The notes below the pieces were generated by a model. It was not told where the DNA came from and did no database searches. It saw only the letters and a program-made list of their open reading frames with translations. Below, piece by piece: positions 9,282-18,506 of a stretch of 64,000 bases of DNA. A program made the translations under genes and the position numbers. Origin of the DNA: UBA4582 sp038106185 (GTDB taxonomy: Bacteria > Pseudomonadota > Gammaproteobacteria > Pseudomonadales > Azotimanducaceae); NCBI GenBank assembly GCA_038106185.1, contig JAYODE010000008.1, positions 1-64,000 of the forward strand. Direction: 5' to 3'. Position 1 is the stretch's first letter; the number at the start of each line of letters is the position of its first letter.

Positions 9282-9296
9282 TGACAATAATTCTCA
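9282..9296 (+). promoter_or_regulatory. Fur box upstream of feoAB
   Basis: TGACAATAATTCTCA matches the 7-1-7 Fur consensus TGATAAT-N-ATTATCA with two mismatches, centred about 40 bases before feoA. Iron-repressed transcription of feoAB is the expected consequence. Confidence 0.7.
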
Positions 9297-9330
9297 TATA
9301 CGTCCATTCATAGCGGGTGCACAGAGTTCC

Positions 9331-9558
9331 ATGACCCTGGCAGAAATGAAACAAGCGAGTCAATGTCGTGTGCTCACAGCGGGCGTGGGCGCGGCAGAAA
9401 TCCAGAGTCGGCTCTATGCCCTGGGGCTCTTTCCGGGTGTCAGGGTCGAGGTGCTGCGCTTTGCTCCCGCTGGGGACCCGATTCAGGTACGAGTTGGCGC
9501 CACCTTGTTGAGCATTCGTAAGCAAGAAGCGACATTGATTGAAGTCGAGGCGTTCTAA
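9331..9558 (+). CDS. feoA: Ferrous iron transport protein A
   Basis: Small SH3-like cytoplasmic protein (75 residues) that supports FeoB-mediated Fe(II) uptake. The pattern MTLAEM...RLYALGLFPGVRVEVLRFAPAGDPIQVRVGATLLSIRKQEA is typical of FeoA. It sits directly before feoB; its TAA stop shares one base with the feoB start, so translation is coupled. A Fur box is located upstream at 9282. No feoC follows feoB. Confidence 0.93.
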   Translation: MTLAEMKQASQCRVLTAGVGAAEIQSRLYALGLFPGVRVEVLRFAPAGDPIQVRVGATLLSIRKQEATLIEVEAF

Positions 9559-11696
9559 TGAGCGGTTCGACCATTGCCCTGATAGGGAATCCTAATTGCG
9601 GTAAGACCACGCTGTTCAACCATCTCACGGGTGCCCACCAGAAGGTCGGCAATTGGCCCGGTGTTACGGTAGAAAAGAAGACTGGTGTCATGACGCTAGG
9701 CGACCAGTCATTTGAAATTGTCGATCTGCCGGGCATCTATTCACTGGAGCAGGACTATCTGGGGTTAGACGAAATTATCGCTCGAGACTTCCTGTTGCAG
9801 GAAGGGTTTGATCTCGCGATCAATATCGTTGATGCCACTAATCTGGAACGCAATCTGGTGCTTACCCAGCAGGTACTGGAAGTCAGTCAAGATGTCATTA
9901 TCGCCCTCAATATGCTCGATGTCGCGAAGCAGAATGGCATCGAGATTGATGTTGCCGCCTTGGCCGCTAAATTGGGTGTTGCGGTTGTGCCTATCATTGC
10001 GTCTCGGGGTATCGGGCTTGACAATTTGAGGCATCAAATACAGGCAAGCCTCGGTGCTGGCAGGCATTCCAAGCCCTCCAGTGGTAGTGAAAGCCATACA
10101 GATGCTGATCAAGGCACGGGTGACAAGCTGATTCGCCGATATCACAGAGCGCAGCGACTGGTGGATGGGGTCGTGTTGATGACACCGGTGAAACACTCAT
10201 TGACTGAGCAGATTGATCGATGGGTGTTGAATCGTTGGCTGGGGATCCCGTTTTTCCTGTTCATGATGTATGCGATGTTCACAGTTGCCATCAGTTTTGG
10301 CGCAGTATTCATTGATTTCTTTGATATCCTCTTTGGCGCAGTTTTTGTCGATGCCAATCGTTGGTTGCTTACGGTAGCAGGGTTTCCTGAGTGGCTTATT
10401 GTGCTGCTCGCCGATGGACTGGGTAGCGGTATTCAACTGGTCGCGACCTTTATTCCCGTGATTGGGTTTTTATTCCTGTGCTTGTCAATGCTTGAGGACT
10501 CGGGCTATATGTCGCGGGCGGCGTTTGTCGTCGATCGATTGATGAGTAAGCTGGGTCTGCCCGGCAATGCGTTTGTACCTTTGATTGTGGGGTTTGGTTG
10601 TAACGTGCCCGCGGTGATGGCATCGCGTACCTTGGGTCGCGACAGCGATCGATTGTTGACCATAGCCATGGCGCCGTTCATGTCTTGTGGCGCGAGACTG
10701 ACGGTTTATGCGCTATTTGCCGCTGCTTTTTTTCCAGACAACGGCCAGAATATCGTTTTTCTCTTGTATCTTCTCGGCATAGGTATGGCAGTGATGACCG
10801 GCTGGGTGTTTCGCAAACAAATCTTTGCAGCAGAGCTGACACCATCATTTCAAGAGATGCCAGCCTACCATCTGCCCGTTGCTCGGAATATTTTGCTGAC
10901 GACCTGGTTTCGATTGCGAGCCTTCGTATTTCGCGCGGGTAAGACAATTGTTTTGGTTGTCATAGCGCTGAGTTTTCTTAATTCAATAAGTACTGACGGC
11001 AGCTTTGGCCATGCAGATACGGAAAAGTCTGTTTTATCAGTGGTCGGTAAGGCAATCACACCGGTCTTTGTTCCTATTGGCCTGACTGCGGATAACTGGC
11101 CTGCCACTGTGGGGCTGTTTACCGGCCTGTTTGCCAAGGAAGCCGTGGTCGGTACCCTTGATGCGCTCTACAGCGGTGCAGATGAGGTTGATACGGAAGA
11201 CGCGCCTGACTTGATTCTTGCCGCTCAGACAGCCTTCTCGTCGATCGTTAGCAATGCGGGTGACATGATCGCCGGCCTGGGCGACCCACTGGGGCTGGAT
11301 ATTGGCGACCTGCGCGACCAGGCTGAGGTTGCTGAAGTCCAGGGTGTCAACACCAGTACCCTGACAAATATGGCTAGCCTGTTTGGCAGCAAACTGGCGG
11401 CGTTTTCCTATCTGGTCTTTATTTTGCTGTATGCACCTTGTGTCGCTGTATTGGGCGCCATAGCCAAGGAGGCGGGTTGGCGCTGGATGGCGTTAGTCTT
11501 CTGTTGGAGTACGGGTCTCGCCTATGTAACCGCGAGCTGCATCTATCAGCTGGGCAGCTTGAAGCAACATCCAGTATTCTCCGGCGTCTGGTTGTTGTCC
11601 TCTGCCGTGATTATGATCGCCGCAGTGGGCGCCTTGAAACGTATTGGCCAGCAGGCGCTGCCCTCGAATCGAATAGCGCTGGTCCAGCTCAGCTGA
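9558..11696 (+). CDS. feoB: Ferrous iron transporter B
   Basis: Inner-membrane Fe(II) transporter (712 residues). The N-terminal G domain shows G1 GNPNCGKTT, the G2 region around GVTVEKKTG, G3 DLPGIYSL and G4 NMLD. It is followed by a helical spacer and two Gate regions. Conserved membrane cysteines appear in GFGCNVPAVMASRTL and APFMSCGARL, and the second Gate has YAPCVAV. The length is slightly below that of the Escherichia coli protein. It pairs with feoA, with which it overlaps by one base, and is expected to be induced on iron limitation through the Fur box at 9282. Confidence 0.96.
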   Translation: MSGSTIALIGNPNCGKTTLFNHLTGAHQKVGNWPGVTVEKKTGVMTLGDQSFEIVDLPGIYSLEQDYLGLDEIIARDFLLQEGFDLAINIVDATNLERNLVLTQQVLEVSQDVIIALNMLDVAKQNGIEIDVAALAAKLGVAVVPIIASRGIGLDNLRHQIQASLGAGRHSKPSSGSESHTDADQGTGDKLIRRYHRAQRLVDGVVLMTPVKHSLTEQIDRWVLNRWLGIPFFLFMMYAMFTVAISFGAVFIDFFDILFGAVFVDANRWLLTVAGFPEWLIVLLADGLGSGIQLVATFIPVIGFLFLCLSMLEDSGYMSRAAFVVDRLMSKLGLPGNAFVPLIVGFGCNVPAVMASRTLGRDSDRLLTIAMAPFMSCGARLTVYALFAAAFFPDNGQNIVFLLYLLGIGMAVMTGWVFRKQIFAAELTPSFQEMPAYHLPVARNILLTTWFRLRAFVFRAGKTIVLVVIALSFLNSISTDGSFGHADTEKSVLSVVGKAITPVFVPIGLTADNWPATVGLFTGLFAKEAVVGTLDALYSGADEVDTEDAPDLILAAQTAFSSIVSNAGDMIAGLGDPLGLDIGDLRDQAEVAEVQGVNTSTLTNMASLFGSKLAAFSYLVFILLYAPCVAVLGAIAKEAGWRWMALVFCWSTGLAYVTASCIYQLGSLKQHPVFSGVWLLSSAVIMIAAVGALKRIGQQALPSNRIALVQLS

Positions 11697-11724
11697 AACC
11701 CTTGCCCCTTATCCTCGTGGTAGA

Positions 11725-12993
11725 TCAGGCTAAGGGCGCAGGTTTTCTGAGCAGCGCCAGCATAAGGGCAGCTAACAGATTGGCAGCACCCACCATCAGG
11801 ATGGCGCCATCATAATTGCCCATCAGATCAAAATAATAAGAAGTTGCCAGTGGTGCGCCAGCGGTAAGCAGAATCGAAAAAGGCAAGGCAGCGCTGCGAA
11901 CTGAACCAAGGTAACGGCGGCCAAAAAAAGTCGCCCAAATGACTTCCTGAAGGGGAATCATGCCGCCCCAGCCAAACCCCAAAACCACGAATCCGATATA
12001 AAGCCAGAGCAGGGATTGATCTTGGACTGCAAAAATAATGATAAACAGAGACAGACCGGTTAAGGCGGCGCTGATGGACGCCAGTGGTCTGGCGTCAAGG
12101 CCGTCAATTAACCAGCCCCAAACGGGCTTTGACAGTAGTGCCGGTATAGAGCAAACGGTGATCATGAGTGCCGCAAGCGATCGCGAGTAACCAGCGTCAG
12201 TGAGTAGCGGTACTGTTTGCAGCAACATTACCTGAATGGTGATGCCAAACAGGCCAAAGGCCAGGACGAGAAAGTAGAAGGAATAGCTCGTCAGCGCCTG
12301 TCGACGAGTCATGGAGTTATCGAAATCCTGCAGTGCTCTGGCGTTCATGCCGGCGGCGACGTCGGCAGCTGAATGGCCGTCGGGTAATAAGTTGTAATCC
12401 TCAGGGGTGCGCCGCATCACCATCGCGACGGGGCCAATAAGCACAAGGGTGATCAATGCGAGGATTTGCCAGGTCGTGCGCCAGCCATAGGCGTCAATCA
12501 ACCAGGTTGCCAGCGGCGTGAGTAAAATGCCGGCAAAGGAAACACCCATCGCGGCAAATGCGACCGCTCTGCCGCGAAAGTTGACGAACCATTTAGCCAG
12601 CGTGACGTTGACCACCAGGTTGCCAATCAGAGCGGCTCCTGTGGTTAATAAAATGCCATTAAGTAGTACCCAGTGCCAGAGTTCACGAACATAGGCCGTG
12701 GCAAACAGGGCGGTAGCGAGGATCATGGTACCGGCTAACATAAAGCGCCGAGCGCCAAAGCGATCGACATAACCACCGATCAAAAATCCGGTCAGCGCCA
12801 TCACGAATTGGCCAATGCTGCGAGGCAGCGTGAACTCAGTGCGGGTCCAGCCAAGGCTCTCGGTCATGGGAATCAGAAAGGGTCCTATGACATAATTTTG
12901 AACCCCGGCAGCAACAAATTGCGCAATAAATGCCGCAAGGATCAGCCAATAGCCGTAGAAAATAGCAGGACGAGCGTCCAAAGGTGTTGCCAT
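11725..12993 (-). CDS. MFS transporter (OFA/monocarboxylate type)
   Basis: Twelve-helix major facilitator protein (422 residues from the chosen ATG). The FYGYWLILAAFIAQF start, the GYVDRFGARR loop after helix 2 and a central cytoplasmic loop carrying MRRTPEDYNLLPDG resemble oxalate/formate antiporters and monocarboxylate carriers. The reading frame is open back to a TTG at 13047; the ATG at 12993 gives the normal length and is preferred. It is convergent with feoB and likely monocistronic. The substrate is unknown, probably an organic acid. Confidence 0.82.
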   Translation of the reverse strand: MATPLDARPAIFYGYWLILAAFIAQFVAAGVQNYVIGPFLIPMTESLGWTRTEFTLPRSIGQFVMALTGFLIGGYVDRFGARRFMLAGTMILATALFATAYVRELWHWVLLNGILLTTGAALIGNLVVNVTLAKWFVNFRGRAVAFAAMGVSFAGILLTPLATWLIDAYGWRTTWQILALITLVLIGPVAMVMRRTPEDYNLLPDGHSAADVAAGMNARALQDFDNSMTRRQALTSYSFYFLVLAFGLFGITIQVMLLQTVPLLTDAGYSRSLAALMITVCSIPALLSKPVWGWLIDGLDARPLASISAALTGLSLFIIIFAVQDQSLLWLYIGFVVLGFGWGGMIPLQEVIWATFFGRRYLGSVRSAALPFSILLTAGAPLATSYYFDLMGNYDGAILMVGAANLLAALMLALLRKPAPLA

Positions 12994-13217
12994 AAGGCCC
13001 AACGTAGATTTTCGGTCGCAGGATACTAGCAGTTTGACTCGGTGCAAGGATAGCAGTCGTCTAAGTTGAGTTTTGGCTGCACCCTTATGTGTCGCTCGAG
13101 ATTTAATGCTGGGCAGGCAACCAAAGTCTGGCGGTAGTAATTTGGCAAAATAGTGCCCTCAAAACCCTCATCGGCGACCAGGCGCTTGGCTGGAATGTCT
13201 CCAGTAAAAATGCAAAG

Positions 13218-14369
13218 ATGTGCTATCAATCTAAATCAGTGGCCCTTGTGGATATTCGAACAAAACTGGCTCTTTCTCTCGTTTTTGTCTCGCTAATCAG
13301 CATGGCGCTGTTGGGCACATTTGCTTATCACACGGCAGAGGGGCTTCTTCAAGAGATTTCAGTACGGCAACTGGATGCGCTTGCAGAAAGCAAAAAACGA
13401 GACCTCGTCAAGGTTCAGGAAGGCTGGCGAGATCAGTTGCGTTTGATCCGCAGTCGTTCTGACTTGCGCCAAAGCGTGCAAGCTTATTTGGCCGATAAGA
13501 ATCCGCTAGCCTTGGCCCAGGTTAATCAAATCATCGTGAATGCGGTCACAGCGACCGACAATCTCGAACGAATCGTCATTAAAGACCTGCAGGGGAGGGC
13601 TGTTGCCAGTTATGGTGAGGCAGAGTGGGATGATGCCTCGGGTTTGAGTCAAGTTCGAACGTTGAATGAACCGCAGATGATTGTTCTGGACGGCTCTTAC
13701 TTTAATGTTGCTGGTGATCTGCGTCTTGTCTTTAGCAGTCTGCTGAGTATCGATGGCGTCGGTATCGGCCATATTCAGGTCGTATTCGATGGGCAGGACC
13801 TGTTTTCTATCACGGGCAACTATACGGGGCTTGGGGAAACGGGTGAGACGCTGGTGGTGAAACAGGACTTGGACGCAGTGACTGTCCTTAATCCGTTGCG
13901 ACATCCAGCGTCTTCGAAGAATCGACGCTATCCACCGAGTCAGTCGGCACCGCTGACCCAGCTGCTGGCAGGTGAAGAGCCCGAGTTCAGTCGGCCTATC
14001 AAAGATTATCGTGATGTGGAAGTCTGGGCCGCGAGTCGTTATCTGCAAGACTTACAGTGGGGCCTAATGGTTAAGGTTGACGCTGCCGAAGAGGCGAAAA
14101 GGGCTGATGGTTTGCGAGAGGCAATGATTGATATTGGGCTTGCCTTATCTGGTTTTGCGATTATCGGCGGTACCCTGCTTGGCTTGTATTTAGCCAGACC
14201 GATTCATGCCTTGGCAGTCTTGGTCGAGCGAGTGCGTGAAGGTGAGACTCAGTTGCGCTGTGACGCCACTGGTGACGATGAAATTGCCTATTTAGCCGAT
14301 TCCATCAACGAGTTGTTGGACCATTTGCAGTCCGATAGGCACCAGCCCAAGTCGGATCCCCATGCCTGA
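13218..14369 (+). CDS. dCache-HAMP membrane protein lacking an output domain
   Basis: Sensor-like membrane protein (383 residues). An N-terminal transmembrane helix (about residues 15-38) is followed by a periplasmic region of about 270 residues resembling a double-Cache ligand-binding domain. A second helix (around residues 300-325, ALSGFAIIGGTLLGLYLA) and a HAMP domain (ARPIHALAVLVERVREGE...DEIAYLADSINELLDHL) come next. The protein stops about 10 residues after HAMP, with no kinase, cyclase or chemotaxis module. The frame is uninterrupted, so this is not an obvious frameshift. GTG codons at 13239 and 13248 are alternative starts. It overlaps the antiporter gene by eight bases. Confidence 0.75.
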   Translation: MCYQSKSVALVDIRTKLALSLVFVSLISMALLGTFAYHTAEGLLQEISVRQLDALAESKKRDLVKVQEGWRDQLRLIRSRSDLRQSVQAYLADKNPLALAQVNQIIVNAVTATDNLERIVIKDLQGRAVASYGEAEWDDASGLSQVRTLNEPQMIVLDGSYFNVAGDLRLVFSSLLSIDGVGIGHIQVVFDGQDLFSITGNYTGLGETGETLVVKQDLDAVTVLNPLRHPASSKNRRYPPSQSAPLTQLLAGEEPEFSRPIKDYRDVEVWAASRYLQDLQWGLMVKVDAAEEAKRADGLREAMIDIGLALSGFAIIGGTLLGLYLARPIHALAVLVERVREGETQLRCDATGDDEIAYLADSINELLDHLQSDRHQPKSDPHA

Positions 14370-15312
14370 GCTGTTAGATCTACTGAAGCTGTTTGGTGGC
14401 TTTGTCTACTTGCTGATGGGTGGCGATCTGCTGGTCAGAGGAGCCCTCGGTCTGGCGCGCGAGAGTAAAATTCCACCAATGATTGTTGGCTTAACCGTTG
14501 TTGCAATGGGCACCTCGGCACCTGAGCTGATGGTCTCCTCTGTCTCGGCATTGTCGGGATTTCCTGGTATAGCGGTAGGCAATATTATCGGCAGTAATAT
14601 CGCTAATATTCTTTTGGTGTTAGGCCTGCCCGTCTTGATACATCCGATTGTCTGTGATCAGACAGGTTTGGCCAAGCAAACTGGCTTGATGGTATTGGTG
14701 TCGATATTGTTCGTAGCCCTTTGTTTCTTTGAGCCAGTGACCTTCAAAGAGGGTCTGCTGCTTATCCTGCTGCTGGTTGGTTTTCTTTACTTGGCAACTC
14801 GTGGGTCTGATCTGGTGCCCAGTCTGGATGATGCAGAAGAAGAGTTGGAGCGCGTATTGGGTCTGCCCGGTAAAAATCTCGGCATTGCTGCATTTATCAT
14901 TCTCGGGATCATTGCGCTGCCGCTGGGCGCTGACTTGGTGGTTGAGGGTGCGGCAGGACTGGCCGCCGGCTGGGGCGTCTCAGAGGCAGTGATAGGATTA
15001 AGTCTCATCGCCCTTGGGACCTCTCTGCCGGAACTGAGCACGACGGTTATCGCTGCCTTTCATAAAAGTTCCGATGTGGCTATCGGTAATGTGGTGGGCA
15101 GCAACATCTTCAACATTCTGGCGATTTTTGGCATCACCGCCCTGTTAACTGATATTCCCGTGGACTCGGCGTTTATGGCACTCGATGTCTGGGTCATGCT
15201 GCTGAGTTCGTTCCTGTTGCTGCTCTTCGTCCTTTTTCGAGCCACTATCGGTAAACGATGGGGGCTTGTTCTGTTAACGGCTTACCTTGGATACATGTTC
15301 GCCATCTACTGA
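14362..15312 (+). CDS. CaCA-family Na+/Ca2+-type antiporter (YrbG-like)
   Basis: Inner-membrane cation antiporter of the Ca2+:cation family (316 residues, about ten helices). The two inverted alpha-repeats are clear: VVAMGTSAPELMVSSVSAL with AVGNIIGSNIANILLVLG in the first half, and LIALGTSLPELSTTVIAAF with AIGNVVGSNIFNILAIFG in the second. The conserved glutamates of both GTSxPE motifs are present. Its start lies inside the upstream dCache-HAMP gene, so the transporter is probably co-translated with that receptor-like protein, an unusual partner. Confidence 0.92.
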   Translation: MPELLDLLKLFGGFVYLLMGGDLLVRGALGLARESKIPPMIVGLTVVAMGTSAPELMVSSVSALSGFPGIAVGNIIGSNIANILLVLGLPVLIHPIVCDQTGLAKQTGLMVLVSILFVALCFFEPVTFKEGLLLILLLVGFLYLATRGSDLVPSLDDAEEELERVLGLPGKNLGIAAFIILGIIALPLGADLVVEGAAGLAAGWGVSEAVIGLSLIALGTSLPELSTTVIAAFHKSSDVAIGNVVGSNIFNILAIFGITALLTDIPVDSAFMALDVWVMLLSSFLLLLFVLFRATIGKRWGLVLLTAYLGYMFAIY

Positions 15313-15478
15313 AGACTCGTGTTCAAAGCTGTTGTTTAGCACTATTCTAAAAAGCTATTATCGAAAAACCAGCTACTCAATTTAGTATCTCGGTGTTGCA
15401 AGCGAGTTGGTACAAGCTGTGCGGTGCCAAGCGCTTTTAGTGCTATATCCATTGTTTCAGTGGTCAAAGGAGATCCTG

Positions 15479-17017
15479 ATGTATCCAGGCAAATATGCCA
15501 GGCTGACGCCGAACCGAGCAGCCTATGTAATGGCCGGTTCAGGGCAGGTAGTGACCTATACAGATCTTGAGCATGGCTCAAATCAGGCAGCCCACCTGTT
15601 TCGCGCCCTGGGTTTAGAGCGAGGAGATCATATTGCTGTCTGTCTCGAAAACCACCCGGCCTTTCTGCAGATTTGCTGGGGCGCTTTTCGTGCCGGACTG
15701 TATTTCACCGCGATATCCTACCGTTTGCAGGCGGCGGAGGTGGAGTACATAGTCAATGACTGTGGTGCCAAGGTTGTCGTCACTTCCAGCTATCTTGCGA
15801 CGACCTTTAATGACTTCAGAAAGAACCTCGTCAATCAGCCGCGATGCTTTATGCTCGATGGCGAGGTGGATGGCGCCGAATCATGGGAGAAAACGCTTCA
15901 GTCGATGCCCGTGACGCCGATTGCGAACGAATCCTACGGTCAAAGTCTTCTCTACTCATCAGGAACCACCGGTCGGCCCAAAGGGGTCAAGAAGCCCCTG
16001 ATAGAAGAACCTTGGGGTGAGGCAGTTGACGTTTTTGAGGCTGCGCGAGAACGCTACGAATTTGATGCCGCAACTGTCTACCTGTCGACTGCGCCTTTGT
16101 ACCATGCGGCGCCATTGGGTTTTAATCTGAACGTATTACGCTTTGGTGGTACTTGTATCATCATGGAACAATTCGACGGGCAACAAGCGCTGGCATTAAT
16201 CGAGAAATACCAGGTGACCCACAGTCAGTGGGTGCCCACCATGTTCGTTCGAATGCTGAAGCTGCCAGACCAGGATCGTGCGGGTTATGACCTGAGCTCT
16301 CACCGCATTGCTATTCATGCTGCAGCCCCCTGTCCCGTGGCAGTCAAGCAAGCGATGATCGATTGGTGGGGTCCAATTATCTACGAATACTATGCGGGAA
16401 CTGAGGGCAATGGTGGAACGACGATCAACACGCAGGAGTGGTTAAACCACCGTGGCTCTGTCGGGCGAGCTGCGGGCAACTGCCGGTTGCACATTCTTGA
16501 CGACGAGGGTCGCGAGGTTGAGGTCGGTGAAGTTGGTGGTGTCTACTTCGAGGGTGGCGGCAAATTTGAATACCTGGGTGACCCAGATAAAACTGATTCA
16601 TCCCGCTCTAGCCAGGGTTGGACGACCCTGGGTGATGTTGGTCATGTCGACGCGGAAGGCTATCTTTATTTGACGGATCGCAAGTCCTTTATGATCATCT
16701 CTGGTGGCGTAAATATCTATCCGCAGGAAGCCGAGAATGCGCTGATTGCGCATCCTGCTGTAGTTGATGTCGCCGTGTTCGGAATTCCGGATGAAGAGTT
16801 TGGCGAGCAGGTCAAGGCTGTCGTCCAGCCCGTGTCGATGGAGGACGCAGGCCCTGCGCTCGAAGCCGAGTTAATCGCCTACGTGCGCAGCAAAATCTCG
16901 CATCTGAAGTGTCCCAGAACCATCGACTTCATGGCCGAACTGCCTCGACATCCGACCGGCAAACTCTATAAACGTCTGCTCAAAGACCAGTATTGGCCCG
17001 CCAAGAATGGTGCTTGA
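15479..17017 (+). CDS. Acyl-CoA synthetase (AMP-forming, FadD-like)
   Basis: ANL-superfamily acid:CoA ligase (512 residues from ATG 15479). Motifs seen are the phosphate loop YSSGTTGRPKGV, the aromatic adenine-binding segment YEYYAGTEGNGG, the hinge motif TDRKSFMIISGGVNIYPQE, and the catalytic lysine in HPTGKLYKRLLKDQYW at the C-terminus. The ATG is preceded by AAAGGAG; an upstream in-frame codon at 15407 lacks such a site. It is followed by an acyl-CoA dehydrogenase, so the pair probably activates and desaturates a fatty, cyclic or steroid-side-chain acid. The substrate is not determined. Confidence 0.9.
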   Translation: MYPGKYARLTPNRAAYVMAGSGQVVTYTDLEHGSNQAAHLFRALGLERGDHIAVCLENHPAFLQICWGAFRAGLYFTAISYRLQAAEVEYIVNDCGAKVVVTSSYLATTFNDFRKNLVNQPRCFMLDGEVDGAESWEKTLQSMPVTPIANESYGQSLLYSSGTTGRPKGVKKPLIEEPWGEAVDVFEAARERYEFDAATVYLSTAPLYHAAPLGFNLNVLRFGGTCIIMEQFDGQQALALIEKYQVTHSQWVPTMFVRMLKLPDQDRAGYDLSSHRIAIHAAAPCPVAVKQAMIDWWGPIIYEYYAGTEGNGGTTINTQEWLNHRGSVGRAAGNCRLHILDDEGREVEVGEVGGVYFEGGGKFEYLGDPDKTDSSRSSQGWTTLGDVGHVDAEGYLYLTDRKSFMIISGGVNIYPQEAENALIAHPAVVDVAVFGIPDEEFGEQVKAVVQPVSMEDAGPALEAELIAYVRSKISHLKCPRTIDFMAELPRHPTGKLYKRLLKDQYWPAKNGA

Positions 17018-17109
17018 GCCTTGTGCCTTCCGCTGCTTCGAATTTGATTGAGATTCGCGGTCCAGCTGGTTTATTCTTCCGTCACGATGAGACTGCGAAA
17101 GGGGTAGTG

Positions 17110-18294
17110 ATGAGTCTTGATGAGTTTCGACAAGAGGTGAGAGAGTGGCTCAGTGAGCATTGCCCAGCAGCGGCAAGAGGCCCCGGCGACGCGATTCCCA
17201 TAGGCAGCGTTCGACCCATTGAACCTGATCTGCTTGCCTGGCGCCATGCGCTGGGCCGCAAAGGCTGGAGTATTCCACTTTGGCCCAAGGCATATGGTGG
17301 CGGCGGTTTAAGCGTCGAACAGAATCAGGTCCTGCAGTCGGAACTGAGAGCCATTGGGGCGCGCTTACCTATGCCAGGTATGGGGACCTCCATGATAGGG
17401 CCGACCTTGCTCGAATATGGGACTGAGGAGCAAAAACTCAGGCATATACCCAGTATCGCCATGGGCGACATCGCCTGGTGTCAGGGCTATTCTGAACCGG
17501 GTGCGGGATCCGATTTGGCAAGTCTGCGCACCCAGGCTGTGGCGAAGGGGGATGTCTTTGAAATTAATGGCCAAAAGATCTGGACCTCCGGCGCTCAGTT
17601 CGCCGATTGGATGTTTGCCCTGGTGCGGACAGATCCGAATGTGCCCAAGCATGAAGGCATAAGCTTCGTGTTACTCGATATGCATCAACCTGGCGTTACG
17701 ATCAAGCCGATCCGCTTGATCGCAGGCTCTTCACCCTTTTGTGAAACGTTTTTCGATAATGCGATAGCACGAAAAGATGACCTTATCGGCCAACTCAACC
17801 GTGGTTGGGCGGTGGCGAAACGGTTGCTGCAACACGAACGTTCTGGTCAGGGTGGCTTGGGCGAAGGGGGGCCACGGCATGTGGGGCCAACCACCAGCCT
17901 GGCTGATGTTGCCAGGACTTATGTAGGCGTTGATCAAGCCGGTAAGATTAGCGACGGCGCTGTGCGTGACTCGGTGGTACGATTTGCGATGAACGCCCGC
18001 AGTTTTCAGCTGACGCAACGAAGGGCCAAGGAAGAAAATATATCGGGCAAAACCATAGGGGAAGCCACCAGTATCTTTAAACTTTATGGCGCTACACTCG
18101 GCCGTGATAGTGCTGATTTTCGCACCCAGATGATGGGCTCCCAGGGCTATGGCTGGGAGGGTGAGGGTTTTTCTGCTGAAGAGCTTGAGTCAACCCGAAC
18201 CTTTCTGAGCAGCCGCGCGCATACCATTTACGGTGGTACCAATGAGGTACAGCGCAACATTATCGCGAAACGCGTTCTTGGTTTGCCAGACTAG
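17110..18294 (+). CDS. Acyl-CoA dehydrogenase
   Basis: FAD-dependent acyl-CoA dehydrogenase (394 residues from ATG 17110; GTG 17107 also possible, with AAAGGGG upstream). It shows WCQGYSEPGAGSDLASLRT, INGQKIWTSGAQFADW and the C-terminal IYGGTNEVQRNIIAKRVLG. Its sequence differs clearly from the dehydrogenase at 4234 and resembles those placed in steroid or branched-acid catabolic clusters. It follows the acyl-CoA synthetase at 15479 by about 90 bases. The last codons and stop are part of an 18-bp tandem repeat that continues into the spacer. Confidence 0.9.
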   Translation: MSLDEFRQEVREWLSEHCPAAARGPGDAIPIGSVRPIEPDLLAWRHALGRKGWSIPLWPKAYGGGGLSVEQNQVLQSELRAIGARLPMPGMGTSMIGPTLLEYGTEEQKLRHIPSIAMGDIAWCQGYSEPGAGSDLASLRTQAVAKGDVFEINGQKIWTSGAQFADWMFALVRTDPNVPKHEGISFVLLDMHQPGVTIKPIRLIAGSSPFCETFFDNAIARKDDLIGQLNRGWAVAKRLLQHERSGQGGLGEGGPRHVGPTTSLADVARTYVGVDQAGKISDGAVRDSVVRFAMNARSFQLTQRRAKEENISGKTIGEATSIFKLYGATLGRDSADFRTQMMGSQGYGWEGEGFSAEELESTRTFLSSRAHTIYGGTNEVQRNIIAKRVLGLPD

Positions 18295-18349
18295 ATCGGT
18301 TTGCCAGACGAGATCGGTTTGCTAGATCGCTTTGCTAGATTGATTTGCC
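18280..18349 (+). repeat. Short tandem repeat spanning a stop codon
   Basis: GGTTTGCCAGACTAGATC at 18280-18297 is repeated with one change at 18298-18315, then shortened 13-base versions (GGTTTGCTAGATC, GCTTTGCTAGATT) run to 18349. The first copy contains the last four codons and the TAG of the dehydrogenase gene. Confidence 0.85.
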
Positions 18350-18362
18350 AAGGCCCTAGATA

Positions 18363-18391
18363 GCCGCATCAACTTTTGGTGCGGCTTTTTT
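18363..18391 (+). terminator. Rho-independent terminator
   Basis: GCCGCATC / GGTGCGGC stem (one wobble pair) with a short loop, followed by a run of six T. It ends the acyl-CoA synthetase/dehydrogenase unit. Confidence 0.8.
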
Positions 18392-18404
18392 ATTGCGGCT
18401 GCTA

Positions 18405-18456
18405 GAGTCTAAAGAAAGAGTCTAAAGAAAGAGTTTAAAGAAAGGGTTTAAAAAAA
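18405..18456. repeat. 13-bp tandem repeat, four copies
   Basis: Four copies of GAGTCTAAAGAAA with increasing drift (GAGTTTAAAGAAA, GGGTTTAAAAAAA). It lies in the spacer between two convergent genes. Confidence 0.85.
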
Positions 18457-18506
18457 GAGTCAAGCAACCGTGTCTCACCGGCGACTGACAACTTTCGTGA
18501 GGGTAC

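Noticed and set aside
13142..13157. TTTGGCAAAATAGTGCC as a sigma-54 promoter before the dCache-HAMP gene
   Set aside because: GG and GC are separated by nine bases, not the required ten.
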